Shown one piece after another: positions 1-12,658 of a DNA stretch of 64,000 nucleotides. The stretch lies in the NCBI GenBank assembly GCA_963920575.1, contig OY986964.1, positions 35,447,825 to 35,511,824 of the forward strand, given 5' to 3'. The notes under the pieces are model-generated. The model did no database searches. It was not told the DNA's origin and saw nothing but the letters and a program-made list of their open reading frames with translations. Both the position numbers and the translations under genes were made by a program. The stretch comes from Narthecium ossifragum. Its lineage: Eukaryota; Streptophyta; Magnoliopsida; Dioscoreales; Nartheciaceae. How positions within the stretch are numbered: the stretch's first letter is position 1; every line of letters starts with the position of its first letter.

Positions 1-545
1 CATTTTAATTCTTTTGTAGTTTGGATTCTTTTTCTTGTCATGATTGGTTTGCATGATCCTCGTATTGATTTGCCCTGGAGTTGAATAAAGCCAAGGAGGT
101 ATTGCTAAATCTGTTAGCTTCTAGTAGGTAGTGATGAAACCTTAAATCGTTTTTTTGAAACTATCGACCAAAATCTACGGGCTTCCTGTGGTGACTCTTA
201 TTTTTAGTTTCCTATTAGTCGTCTGTGAATGGTTCATATTGCAGTTTTTTATTGTCTTCTTATTGACCAACCTCTATTTGGTGTAGCTTAGGTGCATTTT
301 TGTCTTTCTTTTTTTACCAGATATGACTTGCATGATAGGTCTAAGTTTCATGTCTGGCCTTTGTCAATCTGTTTATGGCATTTAAGTATCATATCTCTTT
401 GTGAGAGAATAAATAACATGCCTCAAGGGATAGTTGGGTGTGTCTTTGAATTATTGTTTTGTGTCTCTATTTCCAGTGACTTTTTATAGCTCAAATATCT
501 TGTTTGGTTCATGGCATTTGACAATAGATTTGTCCCTTCTGTCAG
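1..545 (+). other. Intron of the eIF3i gene (partial)
   Basis: No coding segment was found here. The sequence is T-rich and ends in an acceptor (TGTCAG) at 545, directly before the first recognisable eIF3i exon. The preceding exons, which would encode the first WD40 repeats, must lie left of the window. Confidence 0.7.
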
Positions 546-3285
546 AGATCGGTGAATCAGTCCTTACGATCAGGGGGCCCCAAGGGAGAATCAATAGGGC
601 TATCTGGGGACCTTTAAATACGACTATTATAAGCGGCGGTGAAGATGCTGTAATCCGCATATGGGATTCTGAGGTAGGTGTCACTGTCCATTTGCACGAG
701 TACAATCTGTTTTGGTTTCTGTTAGCCTGTGATGTGGTACATTGTCCCAAGTGCAGTTATCCGCTTCAGTAGGAAAGCATGCCTCCATAATCGTAGCGAT
801 TATATTCCACTTATCGTGGTTTGCCTATCTGGATCCTTTTTTTTATGAGTAGTTTAGAAGCTATTTTGTTGCTTGAAATCTTTCTTGCCATTGGTTGTCA
901 ACCCATCTATGTTTTGTAACCTCTTTCATATGGGCTAGATTGATGGTGTTTAAGTAAAGAACCATGTAGTCAAGTTAACCTTGCCTCGTTGTTAGCTCAA
1001 AGCTCGAATTCAATTCTGCTCATAAGCAGTGAACTACATACAGGTCTTGGAAAGCTTTCTTAATTTCATATGCTATGTTGTAAATTGATTTAGCAACTTG
1101 TTCCCTTGTTATGTGTGCTAACAAGCGAGTACATATTTTCTGCAATATTCAAATGATTTTCTAGGTCCACTCTTAGGTTTCGTTTTAATTTGTCTTTTCG
1201 AACTCGATTTGCAGACTGGGAAGCTGCTGAAGGAGTCGGATACAGAAACTGGTCATCAGAAAACAATCACTTCCCTATTCAAATCTGCGGATGGATCTCA
1301 TTTCCTCACTGGCTCTCTGGATAAATCTGCCAAGGTCTGGTCTTAGTACTTGTTGTTGTCATAGTTTCAAGCTATCTCTTTAAGCTCACAGCTGCAATCT
1401 CAGTGTTTACTGCACAGCTTGGTTTATGTTTCCTCTCTTACGTTTGCTTTGCTGGTCTTTGTTTAGCTATGGGATACCAGAACACTGACTCTTATCAAAA
1501 CATATGTGACAGAAAGACCTGTCAATGCTGTCGCCATATCTCCACTCCTCGATCATGTAAGGATGCACTTCTTCTGTATTACATATAGAATCTACCATCA
1601 GATAGACAATTGGCTGTAAATCCAAATTAGCCTTCTTCGTCCTGTTGGGATATATAAGTATCTCTACATACTAATCTTGTCTCACAGGCGAGGTTGTGTG
1701 TATTTTTTTAACAAGTTAAAAGTTGGAACTATTAGTTTGATATACCCTTCTAAAATGCAACTTCCCCCTGCATCTAGGTTGTCCTTGGAGGAGGTCAGGA
1801 TGCATCGAGTGTCACAACTACTGACCGTCGTGCTGGGAAGTTTGAAGCAAAATTCTTTCATAAGGTGACTACGCTTCTGCATTTATTTGTGTTAATGCTT
1901 TTAGTTTTCAGATAGTTATTTGGCGTTATCTTCATATTTCCACTTGCTAAACAGATCCTTGAAGAAGAAATTGGGGGCGTGAAAGGGCACTTTGGACCAA
2001 TCAATGCTTTAGCTTTTAATCCCGATGGGAGAAGGTATTAATGCCCCTTATCCTTACCATTTTTTATTCTTAATTCCTGAACTTTGTTCCGCTCTCTAGT
2101 ACAAGGGAAAAAAGTTAAAATGGTCATTATACAGTTGTCATGCATCCACTATCTCTATGTATGTTGCCTTTTTCAAGTTCTATTGTCGTGCATTCCTGTT
2201 GTTTTAAATTACCCGGCAGGTGCTTTTCTTACTGTCCTTGTTCTCCCTTGGTATTCATTTTTTACGATGAGCATGTGTTCCTTGCTGCATTTTGGGATAG
2301 AAAATCGTTAGTAGTTCCTCATATGGCATGGGATCAAAAGCTTTTCTTTATTTTCTTTTTCAGCTGTGTTAAGATGATTGCTTCTTTTATTGCTGGGTGT
2401 CCAAGCTATGCCTATGCTCCTCTCTTTTCTCCCCCTATCTAAATAACTTTGTAGCTCGATGATTGATGCTAACCATGGTTGGTAATATACGCTATGCAGA
2501 ATTTTATACTGTTGATAGTTGACATGAAATATGTGAGCTGCTCCAGTGTCCTTTTTACTCTTTATTTTGGACTTTTCCATAACAATTTCCTGGGGGGTAA
2601 TCTTGATAGTTTTTTTCTTGCCTGTTTAACGTTTTGATTCCCATCCATTTTGGCAGCATTTTGAGAATAGAAAGTAGTTAGGAGTTCCTCATATGGCATG
2701 GGATCAAAAGCTTTTCTTTCTTTTCTTTTTCAACTGTGTTAAGATGAAAGCTTCTTTTATTGTGGCTTTCCTTGCTATCTAAATAATTTAGCTCGATGAT
2801 TGATGCCAACCATGCTTGGTAATATACGCTATGCAGATTTTATACTGTTGATAGTTGAGATGAAATATGAGAGCTACTACTTATGTCCTTTTTACTCTTT
2901 ATTTTGGTATTTTCCATAACAATTTCCTTGGGACAGTCTTGGTAGTTTTTTTCTTGCCTGTTTAATGTTTTGATTCCCATCTATTTTGGCAGCTATTGAT
3001 TGATGTCTACACCTTTGCTTTTCATAAGAGAATCATTCTTTTGAAGTATTGGTGTTTGAATCATTACTGCTAGTATTTTAACCTTGTGACTTGTATATTT
3101 GTTCCTATTATGTCGATCTTATTTAGCAGTGGGTCACATTACAAGGATCATTTTGCCCCAAAAAATATTGCTTTCCTTTTTGTAACTGAAGATCTTGTTT
3201 TTCTTATAGCTTCTCAAGCGGTGGCGAAGATGGCTATGTGAGACTGCATCACTTCGATCCTGACTACTTTAATATCAAGATGTGA
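546..3285 (+). CDS. TIF3I1: Eukaryotic translation initiation factor 3 subunit I (eIF3i), 3' part
   Basis: eIF3i is a seven-bladed WD40 protein of the eIF3 complex, which loads mRNA on the 40S subunit in the cytosol. The window holds the last six exons: 546-673, 1215-1334, 1467-1556, 1778-1864, 1955-2034 and 3210-3285. All have GT-AG borders and compatible phases, and they total about 193 codons with the TGA stop. Recognisable segments are [52 protein letters not shown] and the C-terminal [16 protein letters not shown] followed by [16 protein letters not shown]. The last intron (2035-3209) is long because it contains an imperfect 370-bp tandem duplication. The 5' exons are outside the window. 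The family call is secure; the paralogue number is not determined. Confidence 0.93.
2290..2996 (+). repeat. Imperfect tandem duplication inside the last eIF3i intron
   Basis: Two copies start near 2290 and 2657 (period about 368). Both contain GAGTTCCTCATATGGCATGG-like sequence followed by a long shared tract with the TTTTCTTTTTCA pyrimidine stretch and AATATACGCTATGCAG. A third, more diverged copy lies downstream at about 3825-4198. Confidence 0.75.
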
Positions 3286-3597
3286 ATCTCTCTTTGCTCC
3301 ATGGAGAAGGCTTATCTGCCCATTTATTAGCAGCCATTTCTTCTCCATCTGAAGACAAAGGACCCCCCGCGTGATAATCATATAGAGCCAACTTTTCTCC
3401 TCTCTTCTCGGGGAGCGCCATTCACTCAAACCCTTTAGACATAGTCCGAGTGTGCTAGAAACCCTTTAGGCATAGTCCGAGTGTGTGTAGGAACTCTATC
3501 TGTAAGAATAAAGATTTTGTGCACATGATGTGAATATTCCTTTGGGCAGATTCATCATTATGTAGCCTGAATCTTCAAAGAAGAAATCGATGATACT

Positions 3598-4460
3598 TTG
3601 TATAAATCTGCTGAGGTTTTGTCTTAGTACCTGTTCTTGTCATAATTGCAAGCTCACTTTTTAAGCTTGCAGCTGCAAGCTTCGTCTTTAGTTAACAACC
3701 TGGTTTATTTTTCTCTCAGGTTTTCTATGTTGGTCTTTGTTTAGCTATGGGATACCAGAACCCATACTCTTATCAGAATATTAGTGATGAGACTCTTATG
3801 TTTTAAATTACTTAGTATGTGTTCCTTGCCTCATTTCGGGATAGAAAATCGTTAGGAGCTCCTCATAGGGCATGGCATCATAAGCTTTTCTTTCTTCTCC
3901 TTTTCAGCCATGTGAAGAAGATTGGTTCTCTTATTGCTTGTGGGGGTCTTCTGAGCTATGCTTGTGGTCCTCTCTTTTTCCTCCCTAATTAGATAGTTCT
4001 GTAGCTTGATGATTGATGCCAACCATGCCTGGTAATAAAGCTATGCTGAATTCTATGGTGTTGATGGTTGAGAAGAAATACCAGAGCTGCTGCTTATGTC
4101 TCTTTTTCTCTTGATTTTGGACTTTTCCATGACAATTTCCTGGTGGCGGTCTTGATGGTTTTTTTTGGCGCCTGTTTTGTCATCCATTTTGGCAGCTATT
4201 GATTGCTTTTTACACCTTTGCTTTTTGTATGAGAATCATTCTGTTTCAATTTTTTCTAGATGGCTTGGGCATCTCCATGATTGATACCTGTATTGGCAAG
4301 CCAATATACGCTATTCTGAGCACAGATAGGCTGAGAGAGAATATGAGAGCTGCGGTTGCCACATCCATTATTACCTTCCAACTTTTCTTAGTTAAATGGT
4401 TTGCATAGGTTTGACCTTCATTAGTATCGAGTCACATTAGAAGGATTTGCTGTAAAAAAA
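3598..4460 (+). pseudogene. Partial eIF3i duplicate A (exon remnants plus intron sequence)
   Basis: Sequence from the eIF3i gene reappears here in the same order but with internal deletions. The stretch near 3600 matches the exon end at about 1319-1334 (ATAAATCTGC) and its following intron. The stretch 3745-3790 matches the next exon (GCTATGGGATACCAGAAC). The stretch 3825-4460 matches the last intron (2270-3170). Frames are disrupted and no complete WD repeat is encoded, so this is a non-functional partial duplication rather than a second gene. Confidence 0.75.
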
Positions 4461-4893
4461 TGATGGGGGATCTGAGGGCTCCGATGATGCCACGAACTCA
4501 TAAGATACAATGAGATCTCCTAACGGAAGGGACAACCAAACCAAGAACAAAAAAAAATATAAATACAAGGATTTAGAAAACCTCCGGACGACGGAGGAAG
4601 AAGGATGCACTATAAAGAAGGAAAATCACTTACAATTTTTTTAGACTCTCACCAAACCTTTAACTGCTACAAGCACCAGCACACTAGCACATAAAAAACC
4701 CAAGTTTACATCTCTTTTTATAGCCGCTAATCCCATTAAGTCTAATTAAATCGATCCAAGGATTAATTCAGACCATCCGTTTGGTTAACCTCCTCGAACC
4801 AGTCGATCCTGCATCTTGGGATCGATGCGGATCATGTTAGAAAGGATCCCAAATTCCATCCATAAACCGCTTTCTTACTGCGTTAACGTGGGA
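4461..4893. other. Unassigned insertion-like segment between eIF3i duplicates
   Basis: About 430 bp with no similarity to the neighbouring eIF3i copies. It begins TGATGGGGGATCTGAGG and contains A-rich stretches. I found no convincing inverted ends, target duplication or reading frame; a solo LTR or other transposon remnant is possible but unproven. Confidence 0.3.
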
Positions 4894-5310
4894 CCTCATC
4901 TCCTCACTGGCTCTCTGGATAAATCTGCTAAGGTCCGGTCTTAGTACTTGTTATTGTCATAAATGCAAGCTCTGTAGCTCTTTAAGCTCATAGTATATAT
5001 ATCTCCAGTTCTCAATCATCTAAGGATGCAACTCTTCTATATTACATGTAGACTCTGCCAGCAGATTGACAAGTGGATTCACTTTTCTTGTTTTTTTTCA
5101 GTCTTTGATTCAAATGTGAGGTGTACCCTTTAACTAATAGCGTTGTTATTGGGATTTATGCGTTACCGTCGATAACGGCGATATATTTAATTAGTCTGTG
5201 TCAGCCGCCGTCAGTCAGTTCGCCGTCATCTATTCCGACTATGGAAACAAGGACGGTACTGAGTGCTGCCCCCATTTATTGACAGCGTTTACTTCTCCAT
5301 CTGAAGACAA
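4894..5310 (+). pseudogene. Partial eIF3i duplicate B
   Basis: The segment 4894-4990 closely matches 1299-1385 of the functional gene, including CTCACTGGCTCTCTGGATAA and the next intron start. The segment 5005-5065 matches 1541-1612. The segment near 5265-5310 matches the eIF3i 3' UTR (CCCATTTATT, CTTCTCCATCTGAAGACAAA). Large parts between are missing. It looks like a deleted tandem copy, less diverged than duplicate A in its first part. Confidence 0.75.
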
Positions 5311-6930
5311 AAGGACACCGCTTAATATTGTCACCCGATTGGGTAAGGTCGGCTCGGAGTAGACGTTCGCTCCTCTTGGTAGGAAATATAAAATAAAGAG
5401 TGAAAATAACTTGTAATGATTATTTAAAATAAAGAAAAAATAAAATAAAGAGTGAGAATAACTTTGTAATAATTACTTGAAATAGGAAAAGGTGGTTGAG
5501 AAATAAAGTATAGAATAAGTAGTGAATTTGAAAATATTTTTAAAATATTCTAAGAATATTCCATTATTCTCGTTTGGTATAAGTATTTCCATACCAAACG
5601 GGGCCTTAAACATGAACGAAGAGCGTCGGATACCTGCAATACAACAACTATCATTATGCAGCCTAAATAACAAAAGGAAGAAATGGATGATAATTTGGTA
5701 CAATTTAGTCATTGCTAAAACAAGGCCTGCCTATAGAAATTGTCTCCAAGCCAGTTTGACATACGGCTCAGTTATAGTTGAGACCATGGTTTGAAATTTC
5801 GGTCAATTCCAATCCGAAACTCTGAAACGTGTCCGATTCTAGCACCTCTCGGTCCCTAAATTAGGACTCAAAATCACTAAAACAAGACATGAAATCACTG
5901 AAATCAATGAAATTTATGGTTTTACTCGAATTGAGATCGAAACTGTGAAACTTGTTAAGACTTTTGACTTAGAGGTTTACTTTTTTTTTTTTAAGAGACA
6001 AAAACATTTTTATCCTTCCAAAATATACTACAAAATACCTCTCGTTTTCCTCCGCCCATTAGAGTATTTACATCAGCTCTTGTAAAAGAGCTAAATACTC
6101 TAAAATAGAGTAGCTACAGTGTAAGTTTGGTCAAAAAATGACCGGCACTAGCTCTTGTAAGGAAAATACTCTAAACTAGAAATTGCTACAGTGATACTCT
6201 AGATGTATAATATCACTGTAGCAACTATATCCACTATTTAATCATATAATATGAACCTTTGCCATTTTCTAATCCTTTACCCAAATCTATTTTATCTTTT
6301 TATCTTTTATCCAAACCCATATTGTCTAATGAATAAGAAATAATAAGATATTGTGAATTTCATATTCTAATAATTTCAAGTAATAACAAATTACTATTCT
6401 ATAGTTATTTAATAATAAAATGTGACTTTTTTACTTTTCAAAAAAGATTCTCAAAACACATTTATCCTTTTATCTCTTCTCTAAACCCATCTTCTCCAAT
6501 GAATAAGAAATAATAATACATTAAAATTTCCAAATTTTAAAAATTTTTATTTAATATATATTACTATTATATAGTTATTTGAATATATGACTATTCTCAA
6601 ATATATTTATGAATATAATATGACCAATAATTAAAAAATAAAATATATAAAGAAATAATGAAAGTATGAATATTTAAGTGGTATATAAAAATGGAGTATA
6701 TGATGGGAAGTGTTGTTGGATGAAGAATCAGTAAACTAGAAAAGTGACTCTTTTTACTATAGTCTAGAGAAATAATGAAAATATGAATGTATCACTATTA
6801 TATAATTAATGTAATATGTTAATGTTGTTGTCAAATATATTTATCAATGTGCAATATGGCCAATGAATAAGAAATAGAAAATATAAAAATAGAATGAAGA
6901 TATTAATATTTAAATATGATAGAGAATGGT
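5311..6930. other. AT-rich intergenic sequence with MITE-like remnants
   Basis: No gene is seen. At 5571-5600 there is a perfect 10-bp stem (CGTTTGGTAT / ATACCAAACG) with a 10-nt loop, typical of small transposon ends. From about 6060 the sequence is very AT-rich and internally repetitive (GAATAAGAAATAATAA-type words recur), probably a decayed non-autonomous DNA transposon whose borders I cannot fix. Confidence 0.4.
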
Positions 6931-6933
6931 TTA

Positions 6934-7118
6934 GGGTGCGTTTGGTACGCCCCGGATCCGGGGACGCGCGGATTCCGCGAACCGGGATCCGCGCGTTTGG
7001 CGCCGTCGCAGATCCCGGTCGGATTCCGCGAAATTGGAATCCGGCTGAGGCGGATTCCAATTTCGGCATCGGATTCCATTTCGCGGATTCCGCGGATCCG
7101 TCGGAGCCAAACGCCCCC
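6934..7118. mobile_element. Tourist-like (PIF/Harbinger) MITE
   Basis: A 185-bp GC-rich block sits in AT-rich DNA. The ends are inverted: GGGTGCGTTTGG on the left and CCAAACGCCCCC on the right. TTA directly flanks both sides (6931-6933 and 7119-7121), as expected for PIF/Harbinger target duplications. The inside is full of short palindromes built from GGATTCCGCG and GGATCCG. It has no coding capacity. Confidence 0.7.
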
Positions 7119-7656
7119 TTAGAGTATCTGATGGAGAGTGTTGTTGGATAGAGAATTTGAAAACAAGAGAAATGATTTTTTTTATTGTATTTTAAAAAAT
7201 ATGTTAAAGAAAAACTGATATGGATGCGTCGGGCCCCATCCACATCCTCCGTGAACGCGTTTCACCCGAGTCTCGATCTGTTCTTTCTGGCCACTGGCAG
7301 TGACGGTATCCGGACAGAGCACCACGTCGCTCTTCCGGGGATCGAGCTGCTCTTCCTCCCCGTTTAAAATGAGAAAAGGCTATGCTTTAGCTATTCCTAA
7401 ACACCATACGTGGCGGAAAACCTTGTCTCCTGGCCAAACTTCTGCTTCCAATACAAATGCTCATTCGATAACACGTAACCCAGAGTAACTTACTTAATCC
7501 TCCCACGAGGAACAAACCCCATTTGAAAAGTTACTACTGGTAGAGCTTAGCTCTAGGCCCCCTCTTAGCCTCCATTCTTTATACTTCACTCTAGAAGCCA
7601 AACAGAGAGAGAGAGAAGGAGAGGGAGCTGCAGAGCGAGCGAGTGCCAGAAGAGAG

Positions 7657-10600
7657 ATGGAGAGGAGGAACCCACGGTCGACGGCGGACCTGCTGACGTG
7701 GACGGAGGGTCCGGCGTCGGATTTGACGGCGGCGGCGCCGCAGGCTCGACCTCACCAGGTGAAAAGTGAAAACCCCTCTATTCGGCCAATGCCAGTAGTT
7801 TCCCTTTGATCTAAAGCTATTTTGAGGTGACTGAAGCCTAGTTTTCTTGGAACTGGAAGCAGCCGTCGGGAGGGATTGCGAAGGTGGTGTTCGGAGGGCA
7901 GGTGACGGACGAGGAGGTCCAGAGCTTGCTCAAGAGGTCAGATCTATACGATCTAGGACTCCCAATCTAGGTTTTCCTTGCTATCTTTGCAATGGAGTCT
8001 TGGATCTTCAAGATTTTCTTGTTTTAGTGTCTGGATTACTTTGTCTACCGCGTTTGATATTGAATGATTTCATGATCTGGCTGCTGAATGGAGGGTGAAA
8101 GGAAGTGGATTTGTCTGGATGTGCATTTCTTGGGTCTTATGTAGATAACGAAACTTCCTACTGATGATTTTATGCCTTGATCGAGGAATCTTGTTTCACA
8201 CTTTTGATCGACGATCATGTGGAGCCTTTGGATTGGATGATCTAGATTTGCAACGCTGCTTTCATGACGTACAATTTCAGACTTATTCTTTCTTTAGATC
8301 GTCTCTTTCATCAAATTGTCTTCGATTTTTCCTGATGGATTCCTTTGTCCTCCGCCCCCCCTCCCAGGGTTTAGGTTTTGATCCAACCTACCATACAATG
8401 TTACAAATAGGGATGGGTATGGGGCGGGTTTGCCTAATCCCAAACCCGTCCCATATACAAAACCCTAACCCTGAACCCGTCCCAAACCCTTGTGGGTTTA
8501 TATAACAGTCCCATACCCATAAAATCCAACCCGCTTAACCCATCCCCACCCCGCGGCATATAATATCCATGTGAACATGGTAACATTTTACATAAAATTT
8601 AAAAATAAATTTAATATTATAAAAATAGAAAATCGACAAGTGAAAAGGGCATTTGTTGTAGGTTTGCAACATCTAAGTATACAATCCAACAATTGCAAAG
8701 ACAATAGCTAGCTTCACAAATTAATTAGGAACATTTATATGCTTTATTTCTATATATTTAATGATATATACACACATATATGCATACTAGGTGGGCCCCC
8801 CGTGTCACATGGAACGGATAACCACCACCCCCACTAATCATCATCTCTCTCCAATCACCTGATAACCACCACCTTCCATGTGGTTTCATCTTTTTTTTTT
8901 TTTTTTTTTGATGAGATGAGATGATCGTGGCTTCATCTTGATCGCATGATATATCCGGGTTTAACTTGGATCGGGCATCCCTATCCGTATGATAGGATGC
9001 ACTGGATCTTATGTAATATATATATATTGTAGGGGTGCTTAGGTAATTATATATATAATCGGGGCGGGTTCGGGTTTTTTTAAGACTAAACCCTAACCCA
9101 TCCCAAACCCGTTCGGGTTTTGCTTCGCTATCCCATACCCGCTCCAAACTCAATTAAATCCATCCCAAACCTGTACTATTAGGGGCGGGGCGGGGCAGGG
9201 CGGTAACCCGCTTAATCCGCCACATTGCCATCCCTAGTTACAAACTTGACCAAAATGAATTATGCATGTGAGTGTTCCAAGGTTTGCCTTCTGATCCAAA
9301 CTACTTTACAGTGGTAAAAAGCTGACCGAAAGGAGTTATGCATGAGAATGTGCTCGCGCACACTCAAGATGTGGAAAATTCTACGAAATTAGCTATACAA
9401 GTAATTAATACTTTCAATCCAACATAACTTGACAGGATTTACATGGAGCTCATAATATCCCGGAATCATACACGCTAATTATCTATTTGGTTAGAGAGTT
9501 GTGCCTGTCAAGCAACATGACCTGCATTACAGTTCCAACTATTGGATGCAATCAAGAGAAACGCTGATTGGTAATTTAATTGCTAATCGTACTAATCAAC
9601 TAATTGGTTTATTCAGTTCAGAATAATGGATGCAACTTTCTTAATTTCTGAACTCTCCCTAATCAGGCCCTGACTGCCTAGTTTAGTTTGTATTGTAGCT
9701 AATCAACAATCAGCATATCCAAAATTGATAAATAATTCGGGAAACTGCAGGTTTTGGGACCAGAATTGTTGTACCCGGCGTTGTAACTCAAACCATAAGT
9801 CTAGTCCAAACTTCTTTGTTCCCAAATGAAAGAGTTTTGTGAATTGTGATTATCACAGGTCATGTCTATTCAGCATGGCACTTGCATTTTCGTTCAATAT
9901 CTTTAAATCATGGTTATTGTACATTCTAAATTAGGTTGAAATATGATTGATTAAGCTATTGAGACCCTTTTAGTCCATTTTATTTATTTATTTACCATTA
10001 TCTAACTACTAGCGTCTGACTAATCAGTGGTAAAGTACCTTTTATCGAGGTTGGATTTTTATTAGTAATAGAAGCATATACATTGGTACAGAAAATGATG
10101 TATGGGAGTTTTTATGTTCCATTTGTTCGATTACCTCGCATTAATCTCATTTCTTGTGTGTCTCAGGAAACCTTGTTCAGGTTCTAAAATGAAGGAGATT
10201 ACTGGCAGTGGTATCTTCGAGGCTGAAAGTAAAACTGGTGAATCCGAGACCGGAAATGCCTTTTCAACTCCTAACAGCAAAACAGGCTTAAAACAGGTAC
10301 CGCCTTTGGACGGGAACAGAAATAAATACTTTGCTGAATTGAGAGTAATATGTTTTAAATTGGTTTTTTGTTAATTTGTTAGCTATGTTATATATGATGC
10401 ATCAGATCTGTGAATTATATTCAATTAACAATGGTATAATTCACAGCAGGACTGTTACTTCTTCTCATAAACATCTTGTGGTAGTTGAGCTTCAGTCCCT
10501 GAATATTATTTTGGTTGGTTAGGATCATGTTGTTGGACATATTTTCTGTCAAATTGAATTCAGTTCAGATGATATTGTAATGTAAAGAACTGCATATAAT

Positions 10601-12658
10601 TCCTGTGTTTAAGAATGCTACTCGATTGCTCTATTTTTGAGTAAGACAGTTTGTATGTAATGACTTACTCAATCAAGATTATAGTTTACTTCAAGATGTC
10701 AAATAGTTCTTTTATATTGAACTTATGCTCAGGGAAATCCGCAAGCTGTAAGCACAATTAGTCATATCAAATTTACTACAGAGGAAAGTGTCACCCCTAA
10801 GAAGCCAACTTCTATAGCAGAGGTGGCTAAACAGAGGGAGCTAAGTGGGACTCTTGCTGATTCAGATTCTAAAATGAGGAAGAATCTCTCTGATGCAAAA
10901 TGCAAGGAACTGAGTGGTCATGACATTTTTGGTCCTCCTCCAGAGGTTCCATCCAGGTCTTTAGCAGCGAGGACTCAAGAGATCAAGGAAAACAAGGATT
11001 TTGGAGAACCTTTGCCAAGGAATATTCACACATCTGTGAAGGTGTCTAATGTGAGTATTATTTGAAAGCAACTCATAGTCTTGTTGTTTTGATTAGCTTG
11101 CCCTCCATGTTTATGTCATCTGTCCTTTCATTATTCATTTTCACCACTTTCATAGACCTGAATATCTCCATAGTCTCATTGGATTTGGCACTTAATTGCT
11201 GCTAATGGGTTTTATATTTGTCCCTTGTTACCATTTTTTTACTTAATGAGTCAAACCTCTCTAAAATTCGTTAGTTGTGGGACTCTTAAGTAGCCATGCA
11301 ACCCCTGCAGAGTTTACTTGAGCTCTAAATAATTTGTGCAAAGGAATGGAAAAGACCAATCTGCTACTTAATATTGATTGCATAGGAAGCCATTTCAAGC
11401 ATGCATTTAAATCTTAGCTACTTTACTACTTAATATTGGTGTAGACACTCTTTTCTGGATGCTGAGATGATCGATTACTTAGCTCATCAAGGATGCTTTA
11501 TCCTTGATGTTTTTTTTTCTCTGTTTTTTGAAAAGTTAAGCCCATAGGCTGGGATCCTTGGTAAAAAGATACTGAATATACATATCGATGTACATATTTT
11601 GTTCATCTCGCTTTTCGCCTTTTTAAAAAGCTTAAATAGACATGGTTAATGAAATTTCATTTTTTTTAATTATTTTGATTATAGCGCTAATATCACCTCT
11701 TAACATTCAGCTTGTTTTTAGCATACAAGTCTCTTATTTTAGAAAATCTATTTTGTGGAGTTACTTGAGAAATTCTTTTGTTAATTGTGTTCATACCTAA
11801 ATAATCTTTCATCTACTTACCAGGATAGCAAGTTCTATTCTTTCAACTAGGATGCACCTCATGTGCTATGACAATGCATCTTATTTTTCAAAACCTCAAT
11901 GAAGCATTAGATTGTGCCAAGCGTACTGCTAACTGTTTGTCATAATAATGAGATGGTCAATGTCTCTCATGTTTCTTAGCTGTAGCATCTACGTAGTAAA
12001 TAAGAAGTTGTTTGTCTCGTGCGCAAGAGCCCAAACTGCAACTTCTTTTGCTAATTGGAATGCACTCAAATCAGAGAACCTCAGAAGGTGGGGAAAAGTT
12101 CATATGCTTGCAGTTCCCCTTCCTTCACAGAATTTATCTTCTGCCATTCATTCAATTGCCCTTGCTTGTCAATGTTCTCGCTTCTTGTCATCATTAGCGC
12201 AATTAACTTCTCTTGTTGTCTCTCACCTACTGTTCTTTACTCTTATTAGATGTTTGACTGATTAAAAAGGTGAAGGGGGGAGAAGAGTAGACTCAACTGA
12301 TATTTTTACTACGGGCTTGCTAGGATATGTTGAACTCTTGAGCTCACGGAAATAACTTAGTTTATTCTTTTTTGAACTCCTGTAGCCGGCCGGAGGTCCT
12401 AGCAGCATGATCTTCAGCGAGGAAACTGCGTCTAAGACCACAAAGAAAATTCACAATCAGAAGGCGGCAGAGCTGACTGGCAATGACATCTTCAGGGGAG
12501 AAGCACCCCCGGGGTCAGCTGAAAAGTCATTGAGTGTTGCCAAGCTGAGGGAGATGAGCGGCAGCAACATCTTCGCTGATGGCAAAGTTGAAGCAAAAGA
12601 TTACTTCGGTGGTGTCCGAAAGCCTCCCGGCGGTGAAAGCAGCATTGCTCTCATTTGA
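7657..12658 (+). CDS. DUF4057 / HN1-like plant protein
   Basis: Five exons are supported: 7657-7758, 7863-7936, 10167-10296, 10733-11050 and 12386-12658. They have matching phases and predict 298 aa. The N-terminus is MERRNPRSTADLLTWTEGPA, then KVVFGGQVTDEEVQSLLKRK. The protein carries five copies of a short motif of the form E(L/I/M)(S/T)G.xIF: MKEITGSGIF, QRELSGTL (degenerate), CKELSGHDIF, AAELTGNDIF and LREMSGSNIF. It ends GGVRKPPGGESSIALI. This matches the DUF4057 family (Arabidopsis At1g35780/At4g39860 type), sometimes labelled hematological/neurological-expressed 1-like. It is hydrophilic, with no signal peptide or membrane segment, and its biochemical role is unknown. The ATG follows a GA-rich leader. 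Intron 2 is 2.2 kb and hosts a MITE. Confidence 0.88.
8408..9236. mobile_element. hAT-type MITE with 8-bp target duplication
   Basis: The 829-bp element lies in intron 2 of the DUF4057 gene. Ends are TAGGGATGG and CCATCCCTA. GTTACAAA flanks it perfectly on both sides (8400-8407 and 9237-9244). An 8-bp duplication with TA(G)GG termini points to the hAT superfamily. Subterminal sequence is rich in GGGGCGGGT and ACCCG repeats on opposite strands, so the ends can fold back. No transposase is present. Its termini resemble those of the element at 36711. Confidence 0.85.

Noticed and set aside
4461..4893. Solo LTR
   Set aside because: No matching target duplication, no convincing TG...CA borders and no second copy in the window.
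8460..9110. Telomere-like AAACCCTAACCC words
   Set aside because: They lie inside a MITE with a clear target duplication and do not form a telomeric array.
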